Source: an uncultured Flavobacterium sp.
Lineage (GTDB): Bacteria; Bacteroidota; Bacteroidia; Flavobacteriales; Flavobacteriaceae
Length of the DNA: 62,542 nt
NCBI GenBank assembly: GCA_947626185.1
Contig: CANQRD010000003.1
Location: forward strand, 1-62,542
Direction of reading: 5' to 3'
The translations under genes were made by a program, and so were the position numbers. The notes under the pieces were generated by a model. The model ran no database searches. It was not told the origin of the DNA and saw only the letters and a program-made list of their open reading frames with translations. Numbering within the stretch: the first letter of the stretch is position 1; the number at the start of each line of letters is the position of its first letter. Positions 1 through 10,169 of the stretch are shown piece by piece.

Positions 1-61
1 CTTGCGAATAATTGATAAAAGGGACAAATAAGAAAAGAATAATTAGTAATAGTTTTTTCAT
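1..61 (-). CDS. N-terminus of a secreted protein, cut by the window edge
   Basis: Reading leftward from an ATG at 61-59, the frame stays open to the edge and encodes MKKLLLIILFLFVPFINYSQ. This is a textbook flavobacterial signal peptide: two lysines, a long Leu/Ile/Phe core and a YSQ end, with cleavage probably before Gln. Only about 20 codons are inside the window, so the mature protein is unknown. It follows sdhB on the same strand, but a strong terminator at 131-160 lies between them, so it probably has its own promoter. Confidence 0.6.
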   Translation of the reverse strand, partial: MKKLLLIILFLFVPFINYSQ

Positions 62-130
62 GATTTAAAATATGTTAATAAAATGTAAATATAAGCTTCT
101 ACTTTCAAAACCCTATTGTTTATTTCACAA

Positions 131-160
131 AAAAAGCAGCACAAAATTGTGCTGCTTTTT
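131..160. terminator. Bidirectional intrinsic terminator after sdhB
   Basis: The arms GCAGCACAA (136-144) and TTGTGCTGC (147-155) are perfect complements, flanked by an A-run on the left and a T-run on the right. It sits 33 bases past the sdhB stop and should end the sdhCAB transcript. Confidence 0.85.
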
Positions 161-187
161 ATTTTTTCAAAAAAATTTAAAAACTTA

Positions 188-928
188 TTATAAAACTGCT
201 TTTAAATACTCTCTATTCATACGAGCAATATTCTCTAATGAAATTCCTTTTGGACATTCAACTTCACAAGCACCAGTGTTTGTACAGTTACCAAATCCTA
301 AAGCATCCATTTCAGCAACCATGTTCATTACACGGTCAGCAGCCTCTACTTTACCTTGTGGTAACAAAGCAAATTGAGATACTTTTGCAGAAACGAATAA
401 CATTGCAGAAGAGTTTTTACAAGTTGCTACACAAGCTCCACAACCAATACATGTTGCAGCGTCAAAAGCGCGATCTGCATCGTGTTTAGGAATTGGAATA
501 GCATTAGCATCTTGTGTATTTCCAGAAGTGTTTACCGAAATAAAACCTCCAGCATGCTGAATTTTATCAAAAGCAGTACGATCTACTACTAAATCTTTAA
601 TTACAGGGAAAGCTTTTGCTCTAAATGGCTCAATATAAATAGTATCGCCATCTTTAAACTTTCTCATGTGTAACTGACAAGTAGTAATTCCTCTGTCTGG
701 TCCGTGAGCTTCTCCATTAATAAATAAAGAACACATACCACAAATACCTTCACGACAATCGTGATCGAATGCTACTGGCTCATCACCTTTCTCGATTAGC
801 TCATTGTTTAAAACATCAAGCATTTCTAAGAAAGACATATCAGGAGAAACATCGTTGATTTTATAATCGACCATTTTTCCTTGTGCTTTGGCGTTAGATT
901 GACGCCATATTTTAAGTGTAAGATTCAT
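188..928 (-). CDS. sdhB: Succinate dehydrogenase/fumarate reductase iron-sulfur subunit
   Basis: The iron-sulfur subunit of respiratory complex II passes electrons from the flavin of SdhA to the quinone site in SdhC. Starting at the ATG at 928 gives 246 aa beginning [10 protein letters not shown], the normal family start; a 12-codon upstream extension in frame is not family-like and is left out. Cys58, 63, 66 and 84 bind the [2Fe-2S] cluster, Cys160, 163, 166 and 170 start the C-terminal ferredoxin domain, and Cys215, 221 and 225 complete the [4Fe-4S] and [3Fe-4S] sites. It is the last gene of sdhCAB, 53 bases after sdhA. Direction (succinate oxidation or fumarate reduction) cannot be settled from sequence. 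Confidence 0.97.
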   Translation of the reverse strand: MNLTLKIWRQSNAKAQGKMVDYKINDVSPDMSFLEMLDVLNNELIEKGDEPVAFDHDCREGICGMCSLFINGEAHGPDRGITTCQLHMRKFKDGDTIYIEPFRAKAFPVIKDLVVDRTAFDKIQHAGGFISVNTSGNTQDANAIPIPKHDADRAFDAATCIGCGACVATCKNSSAMLFVSAKVSQFALLPQGKVEAADRVMNMVAEMDALGFGNCTNTGACEVECPKGISLENIARMNREYLKAVL

Positions 929-981
929 TTGTACCGAATTTTTACAATTTAAGATCAGATCCAAAGATCCTCATCTAAATA

Positions 982-2982
982 TTATTTATAACTACGAGCT
1001 ACCAATTTAATGTTTTCATAAACTAAATCTTCCTTATGAAGAACAGCTTCTCTTGGGTTTCCTTTGTATTCCCATGCTGCTACATAAGCAAAATTTTCAT
1101 CATCACGCTGCGCTTCTCCTTCTTCTGTTTGATGTTCTTCGCGGAAGTGACCTCCACAAGATTCTTCTCTGTGTAAAGCATCTTTAGCAAATAACTCTCC
1201 TAATTCTAAATAATCCGCTACGCGCAATGCTTTTTCTAATTCTTGGTTAAAACTTTCTGCCGAACCAGAAACCTTTACATCTCTATAGAATTCTTCTCTT
1301 AAAGCAGCTATCTCGTCCATTGCTTCAGTTAATCCTTTTGCATTACGAGCCATACCTACTTTATCCCACATAATTTTACCTAATTTTTTGTGGAAGTAAT
1401 CTACTGAGTGAGTTCCTTTATTATTCATTAAATGATCAATGATACTGCGAACGTTTTTCTCTGCTTCGTCAAACTCAGGTAAGTCTGTAGGAATTGTTCC
1501 TGTACGAATATCATTTGCTAAATAATCTCCAATTGTATAAGGCAATACGAAATATCCATCTGCCAAACCTTGCATTAAAGCAGAAGCTCCTAAACGGTTT
1601 GCACCGTGATCTGAGAAGTTAGCTTCACCTAAAACGTAACAACCTTCAATTGTAGACATTAGGTTGTAATCCACCCATAATCCACCCATTGTATAGTGAA
1701 CCGCTGGATAAATCATCATTGGAGTTGTGTATGGATCTTCGTCAACGATTTTCTCATACATCTGGAATAAGTTTCCATATTTATTTTCAACAACTTCTTT
1801 ACCTAATTTGTAAACTAACTTAGCGTCGTTTTCGTCTAAATGTTGAATACGAGCTTGCTCTTTACCATAGCGCTCAATAGCAGAAGCAAAATCTAAATAT
1901 ACCGCTTCTCCTGTAGCATTTACTCCAAAACCAGCATCACATCTTTCTTTAGCAGCACGAGATGCAACGTCACGAGGTACTAAGTTACCAAAAGATGGAT
2001 ATCTTCTTTCTAAATAATAATCTCTATCTTCTTCAGCAATTTGAGTTGGCTTTAATTTTCCTTCTCTAATTGCCTTAGCGTCTTCTAATTTTGCAGGAAC
2101 CCAAATACGTCCGTCGTTACGTAAAGATTCTGACATCAACGTTAATTTTGATTGATGATCTCCTGTAACTGGAATACAAGTTGGGTGAATTTGTGTAAAA
2201 CAAGGATTAGCAAAATATGCTCCACGTTTATGTGCCTTCCAAGCAGCAGTAACGTTTGATCCCATTGCATTTGTAGACAAGAAGAAAACGTTCCCGTAAC
2301 CACCTGTACAAATTACAACAGCGTGTGCAGAGTGACGTTCAATTTCTCCATTAATTAAGTTACGAGCAATAATACCTCTTGCTTTGCCATCTACTAAAAC
2401 GATATCCAACATTTCATGACGGTTATACATTTTAATTTTTCCACGACCGATTTGACGGTTCATTGCAGAATAAGCTCCTAATAATAATTGCTGACCTGTT
2501 TGTCCTTTTGCATAAAATGTACGAGATACTTGAGTACCTCCAAAAGAACGGTTATCTAATAAACCACCATATTCACGTGCTAATGGCACACCTTGCGCAA
2601 CACACTGATCAATAATATTTACAGACACTTCAGCTAAACGATAAACGTTTGCTTCACGTGCACGGTAATCACCACCTTTTACTGTATCGTAGAATAAACG
2701 GTGAATTGAATCCCCGTCTCCTTGATAGTTTTTGGCAGCATTAATTCCACCTTGTGCAGCAATAGAGTGTGCACGACGTGGAGAATCTTGGTAGCAAAAT
2801 GCTTTTACGTTATAACCTAACTCAGCTAACGTAGCAGCTGCTGATCCACCAGCTAAACCAGTTCCTACAACAATAACATCAATGTTACGTTTGTTTGCAG
2901 GGTTTACTAATTTAATTTGGTTTTTATAATCAGACCATTTCTTATCGATTGGTCCTTGAGGTATCTTAGAATCTAATTTCAT
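982..2982 (-). CDS. sdhA: Succinate dehydrogenase/fumarate reductase flavoprotein subunit
   Basis: This is the catalytic subunit, which interconverts succinate and fumarate with a covalent FAD. The 666 aa begin with a short tail and then the dinucleotide-binding loop VVGTGLAGG (residues 38-46). His72 in AHSIAAQGG matches the histidine that binds FAD covalently in this family. The substrate region around [11 protein letters not shown] and the [11 protein letters not shown] segment with its conserved Arg are intact, so the enzyme should be active. It lies between sdhC (17 bases upstream) and sdhB in one operon. Its length and the single five-helix SdhC partner indicate the B-type enzyme common in Bacteroidota and Epsilonproteobacteria. 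Confidence 0.97.
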   Translation of the reverse strand: MKLDSKIPQGPIDKKWSDYKNQIKLVNPANKRNIDVIVVGTGLAGGSAAATLAELGYNVKAFCYQDSPRRAHSIAAQGGINAAKNYQGDGDSIHRLFYDTVKGGDYRAREANVYRLAEVSVNIIDQCVAQGVPLAREYGGLLDNRSFGGTQVSRTFYAKGQTGQQLLLGAYSAMNRQIGRGKIKMYNRHEMLDIVLVDGKARGIIARNLINGEIERHSAHAVVICTGGYGNVFFLSTNAMGSNVTAAWKAHKRGAYFANPCFTQIHPTCIPVTGDHQSKLTLMSESLRNDGRIWVPAKLEDAKAIREGKLKPTQIAEEDRDYYLERRYPSFGNLVPRDVASRAAKERCDAGFGVNATGEAVYLDFASAIERYGKEQARIQHLDENDAKLVYKLGKEVVENKYGNLFQMYEKIVDEDPYTTPMMIYPAVHYTMGGLWVDYNLMSTIEGCYVLGEANFSDHGANRLGASALMQGLADGYFVLPYTIGDYLANDIRTGTIPTDLPEFDEAEKNVRSIIDHLMNNKGTHSVDYFHKKLGKIMWDKVGMARNAKGLTEAMDEIAALREEFYRDVKVSGSAESFNQELEKALRVADYLELGELFAKDALHREESCGGHFREEHQTEEGEAQRDDENFAYVAAWEYKGNPREAVLHKEDLVYENIKLVARSYK

Positions 2983-2999
2983 AATCTGTTTCTTTAGGA

Positions 3000-3824
3000 C
3001 TATTTAATAAAATGAATGTATAATGGAATAATCGCAAACAATGCAGGAACTGCATATGCAAACAAATAACCAACACTCTTAATTAAACAATTAATTTTTG
3101 GATTATTTATCCCTAAAGATTGAAATGCACTTGCAAATCCATGAGATAAGTGAAATCCAAGAACAATCATTGCAATTACATATAAAATTGTAGCTATTAA
3201 TCCTGTTGAAGGATCTTTAAAGAAATCTACTGTTATTTTGTGTAAATCTTTGTAACCGTCAGCAACTTTCAAATCTGTTCCAGCTTGGTAGAATGAAGTT
3301 CCTTTAATTGTTAACTGCCCCATTTCAATAGCTCTAACATCAATTGGTTGCTCTTGAACTGTTTTGTAAATTGTTACTGGCTCTTGACCTTCAATACTAA
3401 CCTCTACCGTTTGTAATGGCATTTCAGCAAAATGCATTTTCGCCCAGAAATTAACCATGTGTGTAACGATAAACACTAACAATAAAGTTCCTAAAACAGC
3501 CATGTTACGAGAAGCCCAAGTACTGTTTGCAGCAGCATTGTTTTTCGCATATCCAATTGGACGAGCTTTTTTGTTTTGAACTGTTAATACAATACCATCA
3601 ATCGCGTGAAATAAGATTGAGATATAAGTAAGATAAGATAAAACTTTTACTGCCGGATTAGTAGTCATGAATAATGCATATTCATTAAAATCAGAGGCGT
3701 CTCCAAAAATTAATTGAAGGTTACCAACTAAGTGACCAACTAAAAACAAGCATAAAAATAACCCAGTAAGAGCCATCCAATATTTCTTTGCTAAGGATGA
3801 CTTTAAAAGTGCAGATTTTGCCAT
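3000..3824 (-). CDS. sdhC: Succinate dehydrogenase cytochrome b subunit, B-type
   Basis: This membrane anchor of complex II carries haem b and the quinone site. The 274 aa hold about five transmembrane helices with histidines in or next to them ([32 protein letters not shown]) that can serve as haem ligands, as in the single-subunit B-type anchors. A polar segment of roughly 60 residues (about 130-195) between the third and fourth helices makes it longer than the shortest family members. It is the first gene of sdhCAB, with a consensus promoter at 3861-3892 and a leader of about 30 bases. Confidence 0.93.
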   Translation of the reverse strand: MAKSALLKSSLAKKYWMALTGLFLCLFLVGHLVGNLQLIFGDASDFNEYALFMTTNPAVKVLSYLTYISILFHAIDGIVLTVQNKKARPIGYAKNNAAANSTWASRNMAVLGTLLLVFIVTHMVNFWAKMHFAEMPLQTVEVSIEGQEPVTIYKTVQEQPIDVRAIEMGQLTIKGTSFYQAGTDLKVADGYKDLHKITVDFFKDPSTGLIATILYVIAMIVLGFHLSHGFASAFQSLGINNPKINCLIKSVGYLFAYAVPALFAIIPLYIHFIK

Positions 3825-3860
3825 AATGTAATTTTATATTGTTTTTTTGAAAAAATCATT

Positions 3861-3892
3861 CAAAAATACAGCTAATAAAGATTATTCACAAA
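3861..3892 (-). promoter_or_regulatory. sdhCAB promoter
   Basis: On the minus strand TTTG (3892-3889) is followed after 20 bases by TATTTTTG (3868-3861), an exact fit to the Bacteroidota -33/-7 pattern. The expected transcript start is near 3855, about 30 bases before the sdhC ATG. Confidence 0.75.
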
Positions 3893-3991
3893 TAGTCAAA
3901 AGTTATTTATACTGAATACAAACAAATAAATTTACACTCAAAAAACACTTGAATTAATATTATATTTATTTAATTAACAAATTAATTATAA

Positions 3992-4846
3992 TTAATAAGA
4001 TTTCAAAACATCTTCATCAATAACAATTATAAAATCCGCTAAATATTTATCTTTCATTGAAAATTGTTCAACATTATCACTTGTAACCATTGAAATGGTA
4101 GAAACCTCTAGTTCTTTGTTATAAAAATCTAAATACCAGACAATTCCTTCCCTATTATTACTATGATATGAGCCATTATAATGAATAAATAAATTTCCCT
4201 TTTTATAGTTCTTTTGAATAAAATGAGCCATTGTAGCATCTTTAATTGCTTGAGCTTTGGGTAAATTTTCATTTACATGCAAAGAATCAAACATAGTTAA
4301 CATTGATTTATAACCAGATAATTCGCTATTATATGGAAAAGGTAAAGGAGCTATCCATTTTTTTTCTCCAAAACTTAATGTATCTAAACTTTCTACCCCT
4401 TGTTTAAATACAAGACTTGCATACTTACGAGGAATATTTGTTGCAATAAAATCAAGCCCATTTTCTTTAGCATATTCCACCAAAGGCTTATAATCTGTTG
4501 CATAATTATTCCACAAGCGCGTGGTTGCAATAAATTCTTCTTCAGAAATTTCTCCTTTTACATATTGGCTTAAAGGCAATTGATTATCCGCTTCAAACAT
4601 TTCTGCCCCCAACATCAATATTCTATCTTTACCCAAACTTTCTGTAACCTTCAACTGTAACCAATGACCTAAAGAGTTGTTGTGATATTCACCAAATAAA
4701 ACAATATCACTTTTCTTTAATCGCTTAATCATTTTTTCAAAACTCACCTTTTTTCCCGTGGCAGTATATATCTTATAAGCTCTTCCATTAGAAGCAAATA
4801 AGATACAACTTACAAAAAGCAACAAAAAACTATATATATATTTCAT
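3992..4846 (-). CDS. ChaN-like haem-binding-fold protein, exported
   Basis: The 284 aa begin with a hydrophobic signal sequence (MKYIYSFLLLFVSCILFAS). The motif FGEYHNNSLGH (51-61) and GAEMFEADNQ (80-89) are hallmarks of the ChaN/TIKI-like fold (haem-binding uptake protein, PF04187 type), whose members bind haem or act as metal-dependent hydrolases. The equivalents of the conserved acidic and His positions (Glu53, His55, Glu82) are present. VSC could be a weak lipobox, but Phe at -3 is unusual, so ordinary signal-peptide cleavage is as likely. It stands alone upstream of sdhC with its own divergent promoter region. Role in haem or iron handling is inferred from the family. Confidence 0.8.
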   Translation of the reverse strand: MKYIYSFLLLFVSCILFASNGRAYKIYTATGKKVSFEKMIKRLKKSDIVLFGEYHNNSLGHWLQLKVTESLGKDRILMLGAEMFEADNQLPLSQYVKGEISEEEFIATTRLWNNYATDYKPLVEYAKENGLDFIATNIPRKYASLVFKQGVESLDTLSFGEKKWIAPLPFPYNSELSGYKSMLTMFDSLHVNENLPKAQAIKDATMAHFIQKNYKKGNLFIHYNGSYHSNNREGIVWYLDFYNKELEVSTISMVTSDNVEQFSMKDKYLADFIIVIDEDVLKSY

Positions 4847-5024
4847 TTTACTAAAATTTTAATTTGCCTCGAATATAGGTATATTTAGTCTAATTAAAAC
4901 ATTGACTAATCACTTACTACTAAGATAATAGTATATATTTATCTTCTATTTCATTTATCTATTTTAACAATCATAAAGTTTTTATATTTTCGTTGTAATC
5001 AACAATTTTTGAAGATTAATTATC

Positions 5025-5813
5025 ATGAATCAAAAATCATTACATTACAAAAATATCAATATAAACTATTACGAGGGTGGAAAAGGAAATGCCATCGTTT
5101 TCTTACATGGATTTCTAGAAAATGGCAAAATGTGGAATGATTATGCTATACAATTATCTTCAAAACACAGAGTATTAAGTATTGATTTATTAGGTCATGG
5201 CGACACAGGTTGTCTAGGTTACGTTCATTCGATGGAAGATATGGCTGATGCAGTTTTTGCAGTAATTAGCCAGTTAAAATTGAGAAAAGTAGCTTTAATT
5301 GGTCATTCTATGGGAGGTTACGTAGCACTTGCCTTTGCAGAACATTATCCAGATAATCTTAGAAACCTTATATTGATAAACTCCACCGCTAGAGCGGATA
5401 GCGATGAACGAGTTTTGAACAGAAATAGAGCAATTGAATTGATTAAAAAAGATGCAAAGCTTTTTGTAACAATGGCAATCAACAATTTGTTTAGTAAAAT
5501 TGCCAGAAATTCGTTTCCTGAAGCCATTATACATACCCGACAAGAAGCTCTAAAAACTACTACACAAGGAATTATTGCTGCTTTAGAAGGTATGAAAACA
5601 AGAGTTGACCGAGAGGTCATTTTACACTTTTCTCCTTATCCTATTAAATTTATTATTGGAAAAAATGACACCGTAATCCCACACAAAGAAACAATAGAAG
5701 AACTGACCGAAACCATTGTATCGCTCTCTGTTTTAGATGGTGGACATATGTTACACATCGAAAAAAAAGAAGAAGTATTGATTGAAATTATACAGTTCTT
5801 GAAAAGATATTAA
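5025..5813 (+). CDS. Alpha/beta-fold hydrolase
   Basis: A complete 262-aa cytoplasmic alpha/beta hydrolase. It shows the oxyanion segment VFLHGFLENG (25-34), the nucleophile elbow GHSMGG with Ser95, an acid Asp215 in IIGKNDTVIP and the catalytic His241 in GGHMLH, so the triad is intact. No signal peptide is seen. Such enzymes include esterases, lipases, haloperoxidase-like proteins and menaquinone-pathway thioesterases; the substrate cannot be read from sequence. It is monocistronic, transcribed divergently from the ChaN-like gene and convergent with the AddB-like gene, and shares a bidirectional terminator with the latter. Confidence 0.9.
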   Translation: MNQKSLHYKNININYYEGGKGNAIVFLHGFLENGKMWNDYAIQLSSKHRVLSIDLLGHGDTGCLGYVHSMEDMADAVFAVISQLKLRKVALIGHSMGGYVALAFAEHYPDNLRNLILINSTARADSDERVLNRNRAIELIKKDAKLFVTMAINNLFSKIARNSFPEAIIHTRQEALKTTTQGIIAALEGMKTRVDREVILHFSPYPIKFIIGKNDTVIPHKETIEELTETIVSLSVLDGGHMLHIEKKEEVLIEIIQFLKRY

Positions 5814-5820
5814 AACAAAA

Positions 5821-5846
5821 GTGTAAAGATAATCTTTACACTTTTT
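5821..5846. terminator. Bidirectional terminator between hydrolase and AddB-like gene
   Basis: GTGTAAAGAT (5821-5830) and ATCTTTACAC (5832-5841) are perfect inverted repeats, followed by a T-run and preceded by an A-rich run. The hairpin contains the stop codon of the AddB-like gene (5836-5838), so it serves both converging transcripts. Confidence 0.85.
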
Positions 5847-8595
5847 CTAAAAAACTTTCATCAGCATTAGCAATTCTCAACAATAAATGGATTAATTGCT
5901 CTTTAAATTCACTCAATATCTCTTGATTAATTTCATAATTTATTTCTTTACCTTCTTTTATTCCAAAAAATAGAAAACCTTCCCTCCTGTTTTTAAAAGA
6001 ATATATCCCAGCTTCTAAAATTTCAAGTTTTTCCATATCTGCATACATCAAAGCATAGCAAAGCAATTGAATAATTTTATCATTTTTCAATTCCTCTGTT
6101 AAACCATCCCAGCCAGAAAGACGCACTTGAGTTGACTCAACCTTTCCAGTTTTATAATCAATTACTCTAATTTTACCATTTCTATTTTCAATTCTATCTA
6201 CAAATCCAAAAAGTTTTACTGGATATGGAAGTCGATCGTCTGTTAGCAAATATTCTAAACGGGTTTCTAAAGCTACTAATTGAACAGTATCTCCACTTTC
6301 CAATATTCTCTTTTCTTCATTCAAAAAGTGGTAAACATTTCTTTTAGCTACTTCAAATGCCAACAAATTTTTACCCATTTTTTCTTTGTCACTATTGTAC
6401 ACCTCTTCAAACTGACGTTGAACTTCCTCATTAGATTTTTTTTGAATAGAAGAAATATCATCTATCGTTAAAAATCTTCCTACATATGGCTCATATAACT
6501 TTTCTAGTGCATTGTGAATAATTGTTCCTAAGGTATTTAAAGCAACACTTTCTTCAACCTCATCAACTTCTCGAATACCAAGAATCTGCTGCATATAAAA
6601 CTGAAGCGGATTACGAATATAAGTTGTTAGCGCTGTTGGCGAATAACCTTTTTCAGTAGCTCTTTTATAAATCGCTTCCAATAAATCTTCCGATTTTGGT
6701 ATGCTTATCGGCTCACTAGCTTTTTCAGGTAAATGTGCCGAATAATTGATCATTTTTATCAAATGATTTTTTTGTGGTTCCATTTCCAATTGAGTCAAAA
6801 ACCTACTTTTTTCACCCGCATCCATTCCTTCTGTTTGTGAATTGTAAATCAGATAAACTTGTTTGGCTCTTAGCAGTAAATGATAAAAATGGAAACTATA
6901 AATAGCGTCCTTTTCTTTATAAGTAGGCAAACCTAACTCTCTTTTCACATCATAAGGAATAAAAGAATTTTGCGATTTTCCTGCTGGAAATTTCCCTTCA
7001 TTGACAGATGTTACAATAACTGTTTCAAAATCTAAAACGCGACTTTCCAATACTCCCATTACCTGCAAACCTTCCAAAGGATCACCTTCAAAAGAAACCT
7101 CGCTAAGTTCCATCACTTGCTTATATAAAACATACAATAAGTCAATAGTATTAATAAAAGTATATTTCTGGCAATACGATAATAATCTGTTCAATAAATT
7201 ATAAGTACTGAACAAAAAAGTTTTTGTTAACCGATTTGACTTGCTATCATCGTCTAATTTGGTTTTAATTAATAAAATTAATGATATCAAGCGCTTTAAT
7301 ATGTCTTCTGCAGTTAAATCCTTCCAATCATCAAAAATCAAATGCTTTTCGTTCACCTGCCTATCCTCTAACCAATCTTTAAATCGATCAAATGAAAAGA
7401 AAGTCAGGTTCTTCTTTTGTATTTCGCCAACAACAAAACTAACATCGAATAATCCTTCAACAATAGGATTGGTTAATACATCTAATACATCTCTGTAATA
7501 AAAAACATATTGATTACCTCCACGACGTACGGCAGCCAGATGCATTTTAAAAATTTTATTGAAGAAAATTTGTACCGGACTACTGCTTCCGCTATATCCC
7601 ATTGTAATATTTAAACTACCAACACTATCTGGCAACCCATACAAAATAGGTTGCAACAAGTTTTCGTCGCCCAACACTACGGCAATTTCATCCAAGTTTT
7701 TGTCTTTCAAAAGCTCACGTTCTATAATATCTCCAACCGTTTTTGCCTGTCCAACACTTTTGGGAGTTTGAATAATTTCAATTACTTTTTCCGATTTAAA
7801 CACATTTTCTATCCACTCAAAAGAATGATTTTGATAATACGGCCATTTATTTTTAATTCTTCTTAAAAACAATCCAGCATCATGATAAGGATCATTCATA
7901 AACACCTCATCAATATCCCAAAATACACGAGCTCGATCTTCTAGTAAAAAATGCTGAATAATTACTTCTTCGGCCGCGTTTAATGCATTAAATCCAGCAA
8001 AATAAAATTTTTGTGTATTCTGTTTTAAATAATTTTTATGCACCTTAACCGCTTCTCGATAGATCAATCCTTGATACCCTACTTTATTTTCCAATAAGTA
8101 TTCATATAACGAAGAATAATACAATGGAATTTGTTCCCAAAAATTGAGGTAATTTTTAATCAAATCGGTCTGTTTACTACCATCAATTGCCCAGTGATTA
8201 ATATCTTCTATCTCTTTCAGATAGTTAAACACATGCTGAGGATTTAGCAAATAACGATCTATTTCGTTAAAGTCTTGAAGCAACATTTTGGCCCAAGTCA
8301 CAAAATAGTCAAACTCATCTGCTTTATCTTGTAGTAAATTTTTATATACATTATAAAATTCGAACAATATTTCGATAGAATCAATTCCTCTCAAATCAGC
8401 AATTTCTTGAACTAATTCTTCAATACTTATAATTCTAGGAGCAAAAACACTTTGCTCATAATAGTTTTTAAGCTGATCTAATAAGAAAACTTTTGCTCTT
8501 TTATTTGGCAAAACAACAACCAGATTATCCATATTAGAAGGAAATTCCTTCTTAATTTCTATGCATAACTTATTTAAAAAAACTTGCTTACTCAT
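5836..8595 (-). CDS. AddB/RexB-like PD-(D/E)XK nuclease subunit
   Basis: The 919-aa protein looks like the AddB half of an AddAB-type helicase-nuclease for processing double-strand breaks. The N-terminus (VVVLPNKRAKVFLLDQL) has the AddB-like helicase fold without a Walker A loop. The C-terminus carries the nuclease: SPTALTTYIRNPLQFY near 650, GFVDRIENR near 795 and IDYKTGK with Asp813 and Lys815. The four cysteines that hold the iron-sulfur cluster in Bacillus AddB are not evident. The partner AddA-like gene lies 2.8 kb upstream on the same strand, separated by kbl and ompA. The ATG is only about 16 bases past the end of the preceding terminator and no good promoter is visible between them. 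Confidence 0.82.
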   Translation of the reverse strand: MSKQVFLNKLCIEIKKEFPSNMDNLVVVLPNKRAKVFLLDQLKNYYEQSVFAPRIISIEELVQEIADLRGIDSIEILFEFYNVYKNLLQDKADEFDYFVTWAKMLLQDFNEIDRYLLNPQHVFNYLKEIEDINHWAIDGSKQTDLIKNYLNFWEQIPLYYSSLYEYLLENKVGYQGLIYREAVKVHKNYLKQNTQKFYFAGFNALNAAEEVIIQHFLLEDRARVFWDIDEVFMNDPYHDAGLFLRRIKNKWPYYQNHSFEWIENVFKSEKVIEIIQTPKSVGQAKTVGDIIERELLKDKNLDEIAVVLGDENLLQPILYGLPDSVGSLNITMGYSGSSSPVQIFFNKIFKMHLAAVRRGGNQYVFYYRDVLDVLTNPIVEGLFDVSFVVGEIQKKNLTFFSFDRFKDWLEDRQVNEKHLIFDDWKDLTAEDILKRLISLILLIKTKLDDDSKSNRLTKTFLFSTYNLLNRLLSYCQKYTFINTIDLLYVLYKQVMELSEVSFEGDPLEGLQVMGVLESRVLDFETVIVTSVNEGKFPAGKSQNSFIPYDVKRELGLPTYKEKDAIYSFHFYHLLLRAKQVYLIYNSQTEGMDAGEKSRFLTQLEMEPQKNHLIKMINYSAHLPEKASEPISIPKSEDLLEAIYKRATEKGYSPTALTTYIRNPLQFYMQQILGIREVDEVEESVALNTLGTIIHNALEKLYEPYVGRFLTIDDISSIQKKSNEEVQRQFEEVYNSDKEKMGKNLLAFEVAKRNVYHFLNEEKRILESGDTVQLVALETRLEYLLTDDRLPYPVKLFGFVDRIENRNGKIRVIDYKTGKVESTQVRLSGWDGLTEELKNDKIIQLLCYALMYADMEKLEILEAGIYSFKNRREGFLFFGIKEGKEINYEINQEILSEFKEQLIHLLLRIANADESFLEKV

Positions 8596-8610
8596 GTCAA
8601 TAAAGGTAAT

Positions 8611-8645
8611 AAAAAAGGGCTTCGAATAGTCGAAGCCCTTTTTTT
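8611..8645. terminator. Terminator after ompA, just upstream of the AddB-like gene
   Basis: GGGCTTCGA (8617-8625) and TCGAAGCCC (8630-8638) pair around the loop ATAG, with A6 on the left and a T7 run on the right. It ends the minus-strand ompA transcript and is symmetrical enough to work both ways. Confidence 0.88.
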
Positions 8646-8663
8646 AACTTATAGTAAATCCAA

Positions 8664-10055
8664 TTATTTTTCTAAATGAATTTCAACACGTCTGTTTAAC
8701 TCGCGTCCTTTCACTGTGTTATTTGGAGCAATTGGATCAGCAGAACCGTATCCTTTTGAAGTAATACGACCAGCATCAATTCCTTTTTCTACTAAATAAA
8801 CTTTTACAGCGTTTGCTCTATTTTCAGACAAAGGGATGTTGATTTTATCAGATCCTGTTGAGTCTGTATATCCAGCAACATGGAATTTTGCAGTTGGATA
8901 TTCTTTCATAATTTTCACCATGTTATCTAAAACTGGGTAAGAACTATCTTCGAAAGTATATTTACCTGTATGGAATAAAAGTGTTCTTCCATAATCATTT
9001 AACTGTTTTACTTGCTCAGGTTTAATTTCTGGACAACCATTATTTGAAGCTGGACCAGGAACGTCTGGACATTTATCTAAATGATCTGGCACTCCATCAC
9101 CATCTCTATCTGGCCAAGGACAACCTTTGTTTTCTTTTGGACCAGGTACTTCTGGACACTCATCTAAATTATCTGGCACTCCATCACCGTCTGTATCAGG
9201 ACATCCGTTGAACTCAGGTAAACCTGGAACATCTGGACACTCATCTAAATGATCTGGAATTCCGTCTCCGTCTGTATCAGGACATCCGTTGAATTCAGGT
9301 AAACCTGGAACATCTGGACATTCATCTAAATGATCTGGAATACCATCTCCGTCTGTATCTGGACATCCGTTAAACTCTTTTAATCCTGGAACATCTGGAC
9401 ATTCATCATATTTATCTAAGATTCCATCTCCATCAGTATCTTTTCCACCAAATTGGAAACGAATACCCATAAAGTGTTGCATATGAGAAGGCACACCTAC
9501 GTTAGGAAGTCTAGAATCAGAAAATGAATGTTTGTAAGTAGATTGAACTGTTAATGCAATATTTTCAGTGAACCAAAAGTTAAATCCTAAACCTCCGTTT
9601 ACTGTACCTTGACTTGCATCACCCATGAAAGTATAGCCCCCTCCTACTAATAAGAATGGATCAACAACTTTAGAATTTAGTAATTCTTTAAAGCTGTATT
9701 TAACTTCAGCATCAATACCATAGTAAGCTAAATCTCCAGGATTGTATTTGAAATACCCTTCATTTTCTGATGCAATAAACTTATCAATTTTGTTTACTGA
9801 TCCAACAAGCCCTAATGAAAATCCATCACCTAAATATCTCGACACATTTAAGTAAGAGATAGATGGTAGAATATTCCAATCAGCTGTTTTGAAATAACTT
9901 CCCATTTTATTTGAGAAACCACTTGCTGCACTCACTCGAGTGTCTACAGCATTAGCTCCGATTGTTACCGACCAAGGGTGATCGGCATCCTGCGCTTGAG
10001 CCGAAAGACCCGCACATATCAAAGCAGCTGCAAAAAATTTGTTGAAATGTTTCAT
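8664..10055 (-). CDS. OmpA-family outer-membrane protein with thrombospondin type 3 repeats
   Basis: The 463 aa start at the ATG at 10055 ([16 protein letters not shown], signal peptide ending AQAQ); the 22 in-frame codons further upstream lack signal features and contain the promoter, so they are excluded. An N-terminal beta-barrel of about 190 residues is followed by five calcium-binding type 3 repeats of the form DTDGDGxPDxxDECP, and then an OmpA-like peptidoglycan-binding domain ([14 protein letters not shown] to [14 protein letters not shown]). The product should span the outer membrane and tether it to the cell wall. It has a consensus promoter at 10092-10122 and its own terminator, so it is probably an abundant monocistronic product. 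Confidence 0.93.
   Translation of the reverse strand: MKHFNKFFAAALICAGLSAQAQDADHPWSVTIGANAVDTRVSAASGFSNKMGSYFKTADWNILPSISYLNVSRYLGDGFSLGLVGSVNKIDKFIASENEGYFKYNPGDLAYYGIDAEVKYSFKELLNSKVVDPFLLVGGGYTFMGDASQGTVNGGLGFNFWFTENIALTVQSTYKHSFSDSRLPNVGVPSHMQHFMGIRFQFGGKDTDGDGILDKYDECPDVPGLKEFNGCPDTDGDGIPDHLDECPDVPGLPEFNGCPDTDGDGIPDHLDECPDVPGLPEFNGCPDTDGDGVPDNLDECPEVPGPKENKGCPWPDRDGDGVPDHLDKCPDVPGPASNNGCPEIKPEQVKQLNDYGRTLLFHTGKYTFEDSSYPVLDNMVKIMKEYPTAKFHVAGYTDSTGSDKINIPLSENRANAVKVYLVEKGIDAGRITSKGYGSADPIAPNNTVKGRELNRRVEIHLEK
9030..9440 (-). repeat. Five tandem repeats in ompA (four of 81 bp, one of 87 bp)
   Basis: Within ompA, units at 9360-9440, 9279-9359, 9198-9278 and 9117-9197 each encode 27 residues of the thrombospondin type 3 pattern, and a fifth 29-residue unit lies at 9030-9116. 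The second and third units are identical at the protein level and nearly so in DNA, so copy number could vary by recombination or slippage. Confidence 0.9.
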
Positions 10056-10091
10056 AACTTTATTTTTTTCTACTTTATCGTAATGTACCAA

Positions 10092-10122
10092 CAAAAGTAC
10101 AATTCTATATGTAATTGACAAA
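10092..10122 (-). promoter_or_regulatory. ompA promoter
   Basis: Minus-strand TTTG (10122-10119), a 19-base spacer and TACTTTTG (10099-10092) match the Bacteroidota consensus. The leader would be roughly 30 bases. Confidence 0.75.
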
Positions 10123-10169
10123 ATATTTCGTTAACAATTACTGTATTTTAGATAATTTCTGTAACTTTT

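Noticed and set aside
929..964. Twelve-codon N-terminal extension of sdhB.
   Set aside because: The family starts at MNLTLKIW and the extension covers the spacer after sdhA; it has no conserved features.
5836..8595. The AddB-like protein as a decayed helicase because the Walker A loop is missing.
   Set aside because: Loss of ATP-binding motifs has been reported for RexB-type proteins, and the nuclease motifs are intact, so this is not decay.
9030..9440. Regular repeats that could suggest a CRISPR-like array.
   Set aside because: They are in frame, encode thrombospondin type 3 units and have no unique spacers.
10056..10121. N-terminal extension of the OmpA-family gene.
   Set aside because: It would place 22 charged and mixed residues before a perfect signal peptide and would overlap the -7 promoter element.
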